Positions 18,377-27,675 of a stretch of 64,000 bases of DNA are shown in pieces. How positions within the stretch are numbered: the stretch's first letter is position 1; the number at the start of each line of letters is the position of its first letter. The notes under the pieces are model-generated. The model worked only from the letters and a program-made list of their open reading frames with translations, was not told where the DNA came from and made no database searches. The position numbers were made by a program, and so were the translations under genes. The DNA is taken from NCBI RefSeq assembly GCF_026810445.1, contig NZ_CP113949.1, positions 1,116,001-1,180,000 of the forward strand. The letters run 5' to 3'. Source of the stretch: Pseudomonas sp. BSw22131. Its GTDB lineage: Bacteria > Pseudomonadota > Gammaproteobacteria > Pseudomonadales > Pseudomonadaceae.

Positions 18377-19747
18377 ATGAACATGAAAATAACAAAGAGT
18401 CTGCTGCAAGTCGGTGTGCTGGGCCTGTCATTGCTGGCGACCGGCGTGATGGCTGCGGTGTCGGATTCCGAAGCTGCGAAACTGGGCACCACGTTGACAC
18501 CGATGGGTGCGGAAAAGGCCGGTAATGCCAACAACACCATCCCAGCCTGGACGCCGCTGCCGACCAACGCCGGCGCTGTGGACGACCGTGGTTTCCTGGC
18601 CAATCCATACGCCAGTGAAAAGCCGCTCTTTATCATCACCGCGCAAAACGTCGAGCAGTACAAAGACAAGCTGGCGCCAGGGCAATACGCGATGTTCAAG
18701 CGTTACCCCGACACCTTCAAAATGCCGGTTTATCCCTCGCATCGCGGCGCAACTGTGCCAGCCGACGTGTTTGCCTCGATCAAGAAAAACGCCACCAACA
18801 CCAAACTGGTTTCCGGTGGCAACGGGCTGGAAAACTTCGAAACCGCCGTTCCGTTCCCGATTCCGCAAAGCGGTCTTGAAGTCATCTGGAACCACATCAC
18901 CCGTTATCGTGGTGGCAGCGTGACGCGTCTGGTGACCCAGGCCACGCCGCAAACCAATGGCTCGTTCAGCCTGGTGTACTTCCGCGATCAGTTCGTCTTC
19001 CGCGACAAAATGAAGGATTACAACCCGAAAAACCCTGGCAACGTGTTGTTCTACTTCAAGCAGGAAGTGACCGCGCCGGCGCGTCTGGCCGGTGGCGTGC
19101 TGCTGGTTCACGAAACACTTGATCAGGTGAAGGAACCGCGTTCGGCGTGGGTTTACAACGCAGGCCAGCGTCGCGTGCGTCGCGCACCGCAAGTGTCTTA
19201 CGACGGTCCGGGCACAGCGGCTGACGGGCTGCGTACGTCCGATAACCTGGACATGTACAACGGCGCTCCTGACCGTTACGACTGGAAACTCATCGGCAAG
19301 CAGGAGCTGTACATCGCCTCGGACAGCTACAAACTCGACGATCCTAAACTCAAGTACGCCGACATCATCAAGGCTGGTCACATCAACCAGGACCTGACGC
19401 GCTACGAGTTGCGCCGTGTGTGGCACGTGACCGCGACCTTGAAGGAAGGCCAGCGCCACATTTACGCCAAGCGTGACTTCTTCATTGACGAAGACAGCTG
19501 GCAGGCAGCCGTAATCGATCATTACGACGGTCGCGGTCAACTGTGGCGCGTAGCTGAGGCGCACGCCGAAAACTACTACGACAAACAAGTGCCGTGGTAC
19601 GCCCTCGAAGCCCTGTATGACCTGCAGTCGGGTCGTTACCTGGCGCTGGGTATGAAGAACGAAGAGAAACGCGCCTACGACTTCGGCTTTACGGCGTCGA
19701 CCAGCGACTTCCAGCCCAACGCCCTGCGTCAGGACGGCGTGCGTTAA
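18377..19747 (+). CDS. DUF1329 exported protein (LolB-like fold family)
   Basis: 456 residues with a signal peptide (about residues 1–26, cleavage near VMAA-VSDSEAAKL). DUF1329 proteins share features with lipoprotein carriers and pair with DUF1302 barrels. The LGTTLTPMGAEKAGN start of the mature part is typical. AAGGA precedes the ATG at 18377. It probably works with the DUF1302 protein in the periplasm or at the outer membrane. No biochemical function established that I know of. A terminator lies about 100 bp downstream. Confidence 0.85.
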   Translation: MNMKITKSLLQVGVLGLSLLATGVMAAVSDSEAAKLGTTLTPMGAEKAGNANNTIPAWTPLPTNAGAVDDRGFLANPYASEKPLFIITAQNVEQYKDKLAPGQYAMFKRYPDTFKMPVYPSHRGATVPADVFASIKKNATNTKLVSGGNGLENFETAVPFPIPQSGLEVIWNHITRYRGGSVTRLVTQATPQTNGSFSLVYFRDQFVFRDKMKDYNPKNPGNVLFYFKQEVTAPARLAGGVLLVHETLDQVKEPRSAWVYNAGQRRVRRAPQVSYDGPGTAADGLRTSDNLDMYNGAPDRYDWKLIGKQELYIASDSYKLDDPKLKYADIIKAGHINQDLTRYELRRVWHVTATLKEGQRHIYAKRDFFIDEDSWQAAVIDHYDGRGQLWRVAEAHAENYYDKQVPWYALEALYDLQSGRYLALGMKNEEKRAYDFGFTASTSDFQPNALRQDGVR

Positions 19748-19851
19748 TGGCGTAACCGAACAGGCGCAATGGGTGCATCGTTGATCACAGCTGCAGTGCA
19801 CCGCAGTCTTGCGCCGTCCCACCCTATGGCTGAACCCCATGGTGCAAAAAG

Positions 19852-19882
19852 AAAACACCCCGATTGGTCGGGGTGTTTTTCA
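19852..19882 (+). terminator. Rho-independent terminator
   Basis: AAAACACCCCGA, loop, TCGGGGTGTTTTTC, 105 bp after the DUF1329 stop. Confidence 0.85.
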
Positions 19883-20370
19883 TTGGCACGCAATCGCGTT
19901 TTGGGTGTTGCCGTTGATTCTGCCCATCGCGCCCTTTCGGCAGAAGCGGGCAATCGGAGCTTTGAGTATTGCCGTTGATTCTGCCCGCAGGGCGTGGGAG
20001 TCCAGCTTGCTGACGATCTGCCGGTAACCGGCAGTAAACCTGTACACGCGGTGTATCGGGTGCAACTGGGTGTCCGGTTCAGGGCCGCTTCGCAGCCCAT
20101 CGCGGCCTCGCGTTGCTCGTGCGCTCCTACGCCCTTCGGGCAGAAGCAGGCAATTAAAGGCCTTCGGTCAGAATCAAAGGCTTCGCGGACAAGTGCGCTC
20201 CTATCGGTTCATGGATTGCTGTCCAACAGCTATAGATGATCATTCGCCACGCCAATTAGAGATCTTTTCTTACAGTCTTTCGTAGTACATCCTTCAAAAG
20301 CGTTGACTTAGCCGCTAGTCTCGGTTGCATCTGACTGCCGAACAACAAGCACTTTCAATAAGAGCCGGCT
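19883..20370. repeat. Repeat-rich intergenic region
   Basis: About 490 bp without a gene. It holds two direct copies of TTGCCGTTGATTCTGCCC (19908–19925 and 19969–19986). Copy 2 of the interspersed repeat is at 20082–20130 (inverse of 10279–10327). Related GGCAGAA/TTCTGCC fragments continue to about 20200. The promoter of the LuxR gene must lie in the last 150 bp. Confidence 0.7.
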
Positions 20371-23112
20371 ATGACTGATCTGTCGCGTTTGCAGGGATTC
20401 GCAAGTCACGCGGTCACTGCATTGGAAGGACGATTCTTCCGTCCCCCGTTACCCGAAAACTATGTGCCTCGTCCGCGCCTGTGCGAGCGGCTGAGTGCAG
20501 GTTTGTCGGGTCGACTGCTCCTGGTCAGCGCCCCTGCCGGCTTCGGTAAAAGCTCCCTCGCGGTAGAGTTCTGTCAAAGCCTGCCCGAGCAGTGGCAAAG
20601 CCTGTGGCTGGGGTTGAGCCACCGCGACAGCGATCCGGGACGTTTTCTTGAGCGTTTGCTGTCCGGTCTTCAACAGTTCTTTCCTCAATTGGGTGGCCAG
20701 GCGCTGAGTCTCTTGAAAATGCGCCAGCGGCATCAACCGTTTGCCTTCGAAGAATGGCTCGATGGCCTGCTCGATGAGCTCGCCATGCATCTTATGTTGA
20801 GCAAGCCTTTGCTGCTGGTGCTCGACGACTACCACTTGGCGCAAGGTCCGGTGCTGGATCGCTGTCTGCAGTTTTTTCTCAATCATTTGCCGGCGGGCAT
20901 GATCGTACTGGTGACCAGTCGCCAGCGTCCGGATTGGCATCTGGCGCGCCTGCGGCTGTCGCGCCAGTTGCAGGAATTGACCGAGCAGGACTTGCGCCTG
21001 ACCGATGCCGAGTCGATCGCGGTGCTTGACCAGCACAGCAATTCGTTGAGCGAAGACACGCTGCACACGTTGGTCCAGCGCAGCGAAGGCTGGGTCGCCG
21101 GGTTGCGGTTCTGGTTGCTCGCAGCGGTTGAAGAGGGCAAAGACAACAGCCTGCCGCGCGCCCTCAACGGAGGCGAAGGGCTGATTCGCGACTATTTGCT
21201 GGAGGAGGTCATCGACTGCTTACCGACCGATGTCCAGGCGTTCCTTTATGACACTGCGTGTCTGGAGCGCTTCTGCATCGAACTGTGCAACGCCGCTCGC
21301 GACAGCCATGACAGTGCCGAGATGCTGCGTTACCTCCAGGCGCATCAGGTCTTTCTGGTGCCGCTGGACGAAGGCGGTCGCTGGTTTCGTTATCACCATC
21401 TGTTTACCGATTTGTTGCGCGCGCGCGCCGGGGCTCACATGGGGCCGCAACAAACCCGCCTGCACCTTAATGCCTGTCGCTGGTTCAGTGAGCAGGGCCT
21501 GTTGGACGAAGCGATTGAGCAGGCGCTCAGAGCGGGCCATCTGGATGTCGCCGCCAACCTGGTGCAAAACCTGTCCGAAGAACAGCTGCTGGCCGAGCAG
21601 AACGTCGGCATGCTGCTGCGCTGGAAAATGGACTTGCCTGACAGTTTGTTGATCAGCACCCCGCGGTTGATCGTCCTCTACGCCTGGGCGCTGGGGCTGG
21701 CCTGCCAGCTGGATGCCGCCGAAGAACTCGCCGATCACCTGAGCCGGTTTTTGCCCGCACCCTCGGCCACCGCGCAAAAGTCCATGCTCGCGCAATGGCT
21801 CGCACTCAGCGGCATCATTGCGCGAGGGCGTGGCGACAGTGAAAAGGCCGAGCGCTACTGCAGCGAAGCGTTGGTGAGCTTGCCGCACAAACGCTACGGC
21901 CAGCGCCTGTTGTGTCTGTCCACGCTGGCTAATCTGGCGATTGCCGATGGCGATCTGTGGCGCGCCAGGGCGCTGAATCGCGATGCACTCGAGTTGGCGC
22001 AACGGGTCGCCAATCCTTTATTTGAAGCCTTGGCCCACTACGATCGCGCCCGTGTCTTGCACGCGAGGGGCGAAATTCTCCGAGCGCTGGAAGAAGTCCG
22101 CCAGGGACAGCAGCGCCTGAAAGGGTTGTCGATGCAGCGGCTGTATGCGGTGCGGGCTCGCCTGACGTTGTACGAAGGTCACTTGCTGACCTTGTGCATG
22201 CAGGCCGAAACCGGGCGTGCGCGACTGGCCGCAGGCCTTGCCGAAGCGCGTGCGTGTCGCGACATCAGCGTGCTGATAGGGCATTGCGTGATCGCGGGGC
22301 TCGAGGGGCGGGAAGGGCGCTTTGCCGAAGCCTTCGCCGAACTCGCCGAAGCCGAGCGATTGATGCACATCTGGGACGTCCCGCCGATCTACTATCTGGC
22401 GATGATCACGCTGGTCAAATGCGAGCTGTGGCTGGCTCAGGGTCGTATCGATCTGGCCGAAGCCTGGCTGATGCGGTTGGGGCAGACCTACAGCGGCGAG
22501 CACGCCGCCGCAGCGCCCGAGTGCCACCCGCAATTGCCACAGAACATCGAATTGTTGCAAGCCGTTCTGGACAATATTCAGGGCCGCAAGACCGAAGCTG
22601 CAGCGCGCTTGCAGCGTCTCGAGGAAGGCTCACAGCTAACGGGTGCGAATCTGCTCGGCCTGACCGCGCTCAATCAGCACATCCTGTTTTTGCTGAGTAC
22701 TCAGCAGGAATCCAAGGCCAGGCCGCTGCTGGATCGCGCCCTGCAATCGGCTACCGGCGGGGCACTGCTGCCGTTCCAGCGCCTGATCAAGCAACACCCC
22801 GATTGGCTGCGCGAGCAACTGCTGCCGCGTAAGCCGTGCCTGCTCGTGCAGTTTTTACTGACCCTCGTGCCGCCGTCCATTGTCAGTCGAGACAGTGCAG
22901 AAACCTCCCACTGCACGGACCAACTGAGCGTACGTGAAATGAGCGTCCTGCAACTCATCGCCCAAGGCTGCTCCAATCAGGAAATCAGCGAGCGGCTGTT
23001 CATCTCCCTGCACACCGTCAAGACCCACGCCAGCCATATCAACAGCAAGCTGGGCGTAGAGCGCAGAACACAGGCCGTGGCCAGGGCGCAGGAGATGGGG
23101 CTGCTGGGTTGA
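20371..23112 (+). CDS. MalT/AlkS-type LuxR family transcriptional activator
   Basis: 913 residues, the size of large ATP-binding LuxR (LAL) regulators. The Walker A motif is SAPAGFGKSSL (about residues 54–64), and LLLVLDDYHLA (about 148–158) is Walker B. The middle consists of helical TPR-like repeats. The C-terminal 65 residues are a LuxR HTH: LSVREMSVLQLIAQGCSNQEIS and VKTHASHINSKLGVE. It resembles AlkS in organisation. Placed next to the AlkK-like ligase and DUF1302/1329 genes, it probably activates them in response to their substrate (inference). Confidence 0.88.
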   Translation: MTDLSRLQGFASHAVTALEGRFFRPPLPENYVPRPRLCERLSAGLSGRLLLVSAPAGFGKSSLAVEFCQSLPEQWQSLWLGLSHRDSDPGRFLERLLSGLQQFFPQLGGQALSLLKMRQRHQPFAFEEWLDGLLDELAMHLMLSKPLLLVLDDYHLAQGPVLDRCLQFFLNHLPAGMIVLVTSRQRPDWHLARLRLSRQLQELTEQDLRLTDAESIAVLDQHSNSLSEDTLHTLVQRSEGWVAGLRFWLLAAVEEGKDNSLPRALNGGEGLIRDYLLEEVIDCLPTDVQAFLYDTACLERFCIELCNAARDSHDSAEMLRYLQAHQVFLVPLDEGGRWFRYHHLFTDLLRARAGAHMGPQQTRLHLNACRWFSEQGLLDEAIEQALRAGHLDVAANLVQNLSEEQLLAEQNVGMLLRWKMDLPDSLLISTPRLIVLYAWALGLACQLDAAEELADHLSRFLPAPSATAQKSMLAQWLALSGIIARGRGDSEKAERYCSEALVSLPHKRYGQRLLCLSTLANLAIADGDLWRARALNRDALELAQRVANPLFEALAHYDRARVLHARGEILRALEEVRQGQQRLKGLSMQRLYAVRARLTLYEGHLLTLCMQAETGRARLAAGLAEARACRDISVLIGHCVIAGLEGREGRFAEAFAELAEAERLMHIWDVPPIYYLAMITLVKCELWLAQGRIDLAEAWLMRLGQTYSGEHAAAAPECHPQLPQNIELLQAVLDNIQGRKTEAAARLQRLEEGSQLTGANLLGLTALNQHILFLLSTQQESKARPLLDRALQSATGGALLPFQRLIKQHPDWLREQLLPRKPCLLVQFLLTLVPPSIVSRDSAETSHCTDQLSVREMSVLQLIAQGCSNQEISERLFISLHTVKTHASHINSKLGVERRTQAVARAQEMGLLG

Positions 23113-23212
23113 AGAAACGTAACCCGACCCTCCAAACGCTCAATCAAGTGTTCAAGCCATTCGGAATGCGGGCCGGGATTATGCCTGTCAGGTGTTGAGT
23201 GCCGTTGCGGTT

Positions 23213-23606
23213 TCACTGAATCCTTATCTCTGCAAGCAGATCCGGGTGTTTATCCAGAACTTGAAGCAGCTTGACCAGAGAGAGTGGGGGTTTGGTCTTT
23301 CCATTTTCATACCGTGAAAATGCATTGACCTCCGAATATTTCCGCCGCCTCGCGCTGATCGAGGTCGAGCTTTTTGCGCACGTTTGCGATGAATTCAGGG
23401 TCAACGATTGACGCATTGACCTGCTTGTTGAATTTCAACATTGGCGCACTGACGCGTGCCGACTCCTCACTGTCCAGAACGGCCTCACCACAATGGCGGC
23501 AGTGCTGAGCGGCTACCGCAGGTATCACCGTTGAACATCCCTTGTAGGTATAGGGCTGGTCAGCAGTCTCATTTTCTAACTCATGCGAACAGGCTGGGCA
23601 TTTCAT
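23213..23606 (-). pseudogene. mqsA: mqsA antitoxin gene, frameshifted
   Basis: The N-terminal zinc domain is intact (CPAC near residue 3, CRHC near residue 36). The C-terminal HTH domain begins LDLDQREAAEIFGG and then continues in another frame as VNAFSRYENGKTKPP. Intact MqsA has EIFGGGVNAFSRYE at this point, so about five bases appear lost near 23325–23331. The protein would normally bind DNA and neutralise the MqsR toxin. As it stands the product is 99 residues without a complete HTH. The first codon lies just after the stop of the mqsR fragment. Confidence 0.8.
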
Positions 23607-23607
23607 A

Positions 23608-23790
23608 TCAGCATTCCTTGAAAGACACGACGAGGACGTTATCGGTGACAGTCAGCTTTAGGTAAAGCTGACCATCCGCAACCCAGGGCCGATACACGTC
23701 CTGCCAAATCTTGTGATCGGTGTAGCAGGTCATGGTTTTGTAAAATCTTCTTTATTGCGGTCGAAGCTAGCCTCGGTTATTTCGGAGCGC
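23608..23790 (-). pseudogene. mqsR: mqsR toxin remnant
   Basis: A 41-codon stretch (23608–23733) encodes the C-terminal part of MqsR: YTDHKIWQDVYRP and a VVSFKE end. Upstream, the matching KEDF..YKT segment is in another frame, with one T missing from a T run near 23744. The 5' half is not recoverable. MqsR is an mRNA-cleaving interferase; this copy cannot be functional. The toxin-then-antitoxin order is the normal one. Confidence 0.75.
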
Positions 23791-24131
23791 CATCTCCCTT
23801 GCGTCACAGCACATTGCCCCGTAGGGCCAGAACTCAAAGCAGCCAAACCGCTTACCCGGCTGAAGAAAATTCGCACGAACTCGGGGCACTTCGGCTACGC
23901 TCGGCCTCATAAAGGGGCACTTCCTGGCAAGGGGCAGTCGCCAACGCCTTTAGCGGCGTGATCAAGGGAGATGGCATGCTTTTTCCATGGAAGGATTCAT
24001 ACTCAAGCTCGGTCACGGCCGTTAAGACTTGTTTACATTCAGCGCATAGCGCCAGGTGATGAAGCCTGATCGACCGGATTACCGGTGGGTCGGGCTTTTT
24101 TATTGCAGCGGCTTTTGTCGGAGTGGCATTG
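23791..24131. promoter_or_regulatory. Leader of the amide-uptake operon, with terminator
   Basis: About 340 bp. Just before the first gene, AAGCCTGATCGACCGG–ATTA–CCGGTGGGTCGGGCTT followed by T6 (24062–24101) is a strong intrinsic terminator inside the leader. The operon encodes an ANTAR protein, a family that works by antitermination at such hairpins, so this is the likely target. I could not identify the second ANTAR hairpin with the A-x-x-G-x-x loop by eye. Confidence 0.6.
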
Positions 24132-25274
24132 ATGCGACGCACGATTGAGGTGGGTTTTTTGTTTTCCACCGACGGGACTTACAAACGCATGGGACAGCAC
24201 GGTCTGGCGGGTGCTCAGCACGCGCTGGCCGAAATCAATCGGCATTGTGACTACGATTTTGAGCTCAAGGCCACGCACATCAATCCGCAGGGTTATCTGC
24301 ATCGGTATAACGAAGGCGCGGTGTCGCTGATGCACAGTGGCATCCGGCATCTGTTCGGCACCACGACGTCGGCCAGTCGCAAGGAGATCATTCCGGACCT
24401 TGAGCAGAACGCCAGTCTGCTGTGGTACGCCTGCCCGTATGAGGGTTTCTAGAGCAGTGAAAACGTGCTCTACCTGGGCGGTTGCCCCAACCAGACGCTG
24501 ATCCCGCTGCTGCGTTATGCGCTGACCACGTTTGGCAAGCGCGCGATGCTGGTGGGCTCGAATTACATCTGGGGCTGGGAAAGCAATCGCATTGCCCGCG
24601 AGGTATTGCAGGCGGCCCATGGCGACGTGGTCGGCGAAAAATACGTGCACATGGGCTCGACCAATTTCAGTGATCTGGTTCAGTTTCTGCTCACCGAGCA
24701 GCCTTCCTTCATCCTCAATAACCTGGTGGGCGAATCGACCTACGCGTTTTTGCATCAGCTGGATGCCGCGTGTGTCGAGCACGACATGGTCCTCCCGGTA
24801 CTCAGTTGCAACCTGACCGAGGCGGAGCTGGGCGAGGTGGGCGAGATGAAAAACCTCAGGTTGTTGTCCTGCGGCCCGTTCTTTGAAGGGGTTGACGATG
24901 CATTCACTGAACGCCAGTTCAGAGAGCACGGGCAGCGGCCCTGCTCGCATTACTACACCGGAATGTATGTTGCGCTGCACCTGTTTGCCGAGGCCCTGCA
25001 CAACGCGGGTAACCAAGAGCCCGAAGATATTTGCCGTTACCTCTACGCCCACGCGCAAGACAGCGTGCTGGGGCGGCTGAAAATTTCCGGGCGCAACAAT
25101 CACAGCAGTCTGCCGTGCCGCATAGCGGAGTTGAGCGAGGGCCGTTTCGTGGTGCTGCACAGCGAAAACCTGGCGTTGCCTGCCGACCCGTATCTGACAT
25201 CGACCGATCTGCGCGAATTTCATCGGCTGCGCGCCGTGGCGCCATTGCCTCACTTGAGGATCGTCAAAAAATGA
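24132..25274 (+). pseudogene. AmiC-like amide sensor gene with an internal amber codon
   Basis: Encodes a type I periplasmic-binding fold protein like AmiC, the cytosolic sensor that holds AmiR inactive until amide binds. It has no signal peptide, as in AmiC. Frame is kept over the full length (about 380 codons), but codon 107 is TAG at 24450–24452, where PYEGFE is expected (GAG to TAG fits one base change). GGAG eight bases upstream supports the ATG at 24132. The stop overlaps the ANTAR gene start (ATGA). Product would be a 106-residue fragment unless the stop is suppressed or is a sequencing error. Confidence 0.8.
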
Positions 25275-25864
25275 GTCTGCTCAAGCGTCCGGATTTCGAA
25301 CAGAGCCGATTGCTGCTGGTGGACTGCGAGCCGCGCACGCTGGCCAGTCTTGAGAAAAGCCTGAACCGCTTGGGCATCAGTGCGCTGGCGCTGGGCAACG
25401 ATGCAGCCGACTCGCTGGAAGGTGTGTTCGCGGCCATCGTCGAGCTCGAACATTTTGCCAGTCCGCATCTGCTGCAACGCCTCAACGTGGCCGGTGTGAC
25501 CATCGTCGCCCTTACCCCTCATGAAACGCTGTCGCAGGTGCAGCGCGCCATCGGGTTAGGCGCCACTGCGCTGCTGAACAAACCCATCACCCAAAGCTCG
25601 GTTTACACCACGCTGATGATGGCAATCGGTTTGCACGAACGCCGCGACGCTGATGCCCGCACCATCGATGCGCTGCAACGGCGTCTTGATGCGCGGCCAT
25701 TGCTGGCACAGGCGCTGGCGCGATTGATGACGGATCATCAGCTCAGCGAGCGCGACGCCTACGAGCGCTTGCGCGGCTTGTCGATGCAACTCAACCGCAG
25801 CATTGACGACCTGTGTGCAGACCTTGCCGCTGACCATCCCCAGCAAGGCGGAATGTGGACATGA
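25271..25864 (+). CDS. AmiR-like ANTAR-domain antiterminator
   Basis: 197 residues. An N-terminal receiver-like domain (RLLLVDCEPRTLASLEKSL) is followed by a coiled linker and a C-terminal ANTAR domain (about 140–195) with the ERDAYERLRGLSMQLN core. ANTAR proteins bind paired hairpins in leader RNA and prevent termination. It overlaps the amiC-like gene by four bases at its 5' end and the permease gene by four at its 3' end, so the three are coupled. It presumably lets transcription pass the terminator at 24062–24101. Confidence 0.88.
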   Translation: MSLLKRPDFEQSRLLLVDCEPRTLASLEKSLNRLGISALALGNDAADSLEGVFAAIVELEHFASPHLLQRLNVAGVTIVALTPHETLSQVQRAIGLGATALLNKPITQSSVYTTLMMAIGLHERRDADARTIDALQRRLDARPLLAQALARLMTDHQLSERDAYERLRGLSMQLNRSIDDLCADLAADHPQQGGMWT

Positions 25865-26709
25865 GTGTGATGCGTGCGCTGATTCGTCGTCCTGCCGTTG
25901 CGTTGTCGTTGCTGTACATCGCGCTGGTGGTGGTCTTCGCCATTTTTGCGCCCTGGATGAGTCCCTACGATCCTTCCGAGCAATTCGTTGAAGGGCTGTC
26001 GATGGAGGGCGCACCGCTGGCGCCTGATTCAGCGTATTGGCTGGGCACTGACCTGCTCGGTCGAGACCTGTTTTCACGCTTGATCTATGGCGCGCGTACG
26101 TCGCTGTTCATTGGCCTGGTGGCCAACGGGATGGCGGTGTTGATCGGGACCCTGGTAGGGCTGACGGCCGGGTTTCTGCGCGGCTGGATCGGCAGCATCC
26201 TGATGCGCTTCACCGACCTGATGATGGCGTTCCCGGCGTTGTTGCTGGCGATTGCCCTGTCGGCGATTTTCCAGCCCAGTGTGTGGATCGTTGCGCTGGT
26301 GATTGCGATGGTGAATTGGGTTCAGATCGCCCGCGTCATCTACTCCGAAACCATTGCCCTTGGCGCACGGGACTTCGTTGCGGTCGAGCGAACGCTGGGC
26401 GCCAGTTCGTTACGCATTTTGTTCTCGCACCTGTTGCCGCATTTGCTGCCGACGATTCTGGTGTGGGCGACGCTGGGGATCTCGACCACCGTGTTGCTGG
26501 AAGCCACGCTGTCGTACCTCGGGGTAGGCGTACAGCCGCCGACGCCGAGCTGGGGCAACATCATTTTCGAGAGCCAGACGTACTTCACCTCCGCGCCATG
26601 GCTGGTGTTTTTCCCTGGCATCGCCATCGTCCTGCTGTCGCTGGCGTTCAATCTGGTCGGCGACGCCTTGCGCGACGAACTCGACCCCACGCTGCAAGGG
26701 AGAAGCTGA
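25861..26709 (+). CDS. ABC transporter permease, DppC/OppC type
   Basis: 282 residues with about six membrane spans. The family N terminus has the APWMSPYDPSEQ segment, followed by WLGTDLLGRDLFSRL. The EAA loop is near LGARDFVAVERTLGAS (about residue 170). Inner-membrane half of a peptide/nickel-type importer. The ATG at 25861 overlaps the preceding stop (ATGA). The partner permease starts at 26710, directly after its stop. Confidence 0.9.
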   Translation: MSVMRALIRRPAVALSLLYIALVVVFAIFAPWMSPYDPSEQFVEGLSMEGAPLAPDSAYWLGTDLLGRDLFSRLIYGARTSLFIGLVANGMAVLIGTLVGLTAGFLRGWIGSILMRFTDLMMAFPALLLAIALSAIFQPSVWIVALVIAMVNWVQIARVIYSETIALGARDFVAVERTLGASSLRILFSHLLPHLLPTILVWATLGISTTVLLEATLSYLGVGVQPPTPSWGNIIFESQTYFTSAPWLVFFPGIAIVLLSLAFNLVGDALRDELDPTLQGRS

Positions 26710-27624
26710 ATGCTGGCCTTCATCAGTCGTCGCATCGGTTACTCCCTGCTGATTTTGCTGGGCGTGACCTTCATCACCTATCTATTGCTGTTCATGCTGC
26801 CAGCAGATCCGGCGCGGCAAATTGCCGGACGCAGCGCCACACCGGAAGTGGTGGCGGGTATACGTGCCCAGCTCGGGCTGGACTTGCCGTTCTATCACCA
26901 ATACGCCAACTACCTGGGCAACCTGCTGCAAGGTGATCTGGGGCGTTCGTACATTCAGCGCACCAACGTCACCGAGCTGATCGGCTCGCGCTTGCGGCCA
27001 TCGCTGGAGTTGATGGCGGCTGGTATCGGCTTTGAATTGTTGATCGGCATCACCCTCGGCGTGATCGCGGCGCTGCGTCGGGACAGCTTCGCCGACAAGC
27101 TGCTGATGGCGCTTTCGTTTGTCGGCGTGTCGGCGCCGCAATTTATCGCGGCCATGCTGTTTTTGTACTTCTTCGCCGTGCAGCTGGGCTGGTTCCCTCT
27201 GGGCGGATATGGTGGCGTCGAACACCTGATGTTGCCCGCGCTGACACTCGGGATTCTGGGCAGCGGCTGGTACTCGCGCATGGTGCGCTCGTCGATGATC
27301 GAGGTGCTGCACCAGGATTTCATTCGCACTGCCCGGGCCAAAGGGTTGAGCCGCGTGCGTGTGGTACTGCGGCACGTACTGCCTAACGCGATCATTCCGG
27401 TCATCCCGATGATCGGCATCGACATCGGCATCTTCATGGGCGGGCTGGTAGTGGTGGAGTCGGTGTTTGGCTGGCCGGGTATCGGCCAGCTCGCCTGGCA
27501 AGCGATCCAGCAAGTGGATATTCCCGTGATTGTCGGCGTGACCACGGTTTCGGCGGTAGCAATCGTGCTCGGCAATCTGGTGGCCGACCTGATCATTCCC
27601 TGGTCGACCCGCGTATCGATGTGA
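26710..27624 (+). CDS. ABC transporter permease, DppB/OppB type
   Basis: 304 residues. MLAFISRRIGYSLLILLG is a standard DppB start, with LLFMLPADPAR after the first span. The EAA motif region is IRTARAKGLSRVRVVLRHVLPNA (residues about 205–227), of which the Gly is the coupling residue to the ATPase. It sits head to tail with the DppC-type gene with no gap. Together they form the membrane channel. Confidence 0.9.
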   Translation: MLAFISRRIGYSLLILLGVTFITYLLLFMLPADPARQIAGRSATPEVVAGIRAQLGLDLPFYHQYANYLGNLLQGDLGRSYIQRTNVTELIGSRLRPSLELMAAGIGFELLIGITLGVIAALRRDSFADKLLMALSFVGVSAPQFIAAMLFLYFFAVQLGWFPLGGYGGVEHLMLPALTLGILGSGWYSRMVRSSMIEVLHQDFIRTARAKGLSRVRVVLRHVLPNAIIPVIPMIGIDIGIFMGGLVVVESVFGWPGIGQLAWQAIQQVDIPVIVGVTTVSAVAIVLGNLVADLIIPWSTRVSM

Positions 27625-27675
27625 AAAAACACTAAAACCTGAGCGACACACTGTTTACCAAAGGGGAGCTGGAGC

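Noticed and set aside
17187..18608. A 473-codon frame antisense to the DUF1302 gene
   Set aside because: The DUF1302 protein has a signal peptide, barrel pattern and a coupled DUF1329 gene; the antisense frame has none of these.
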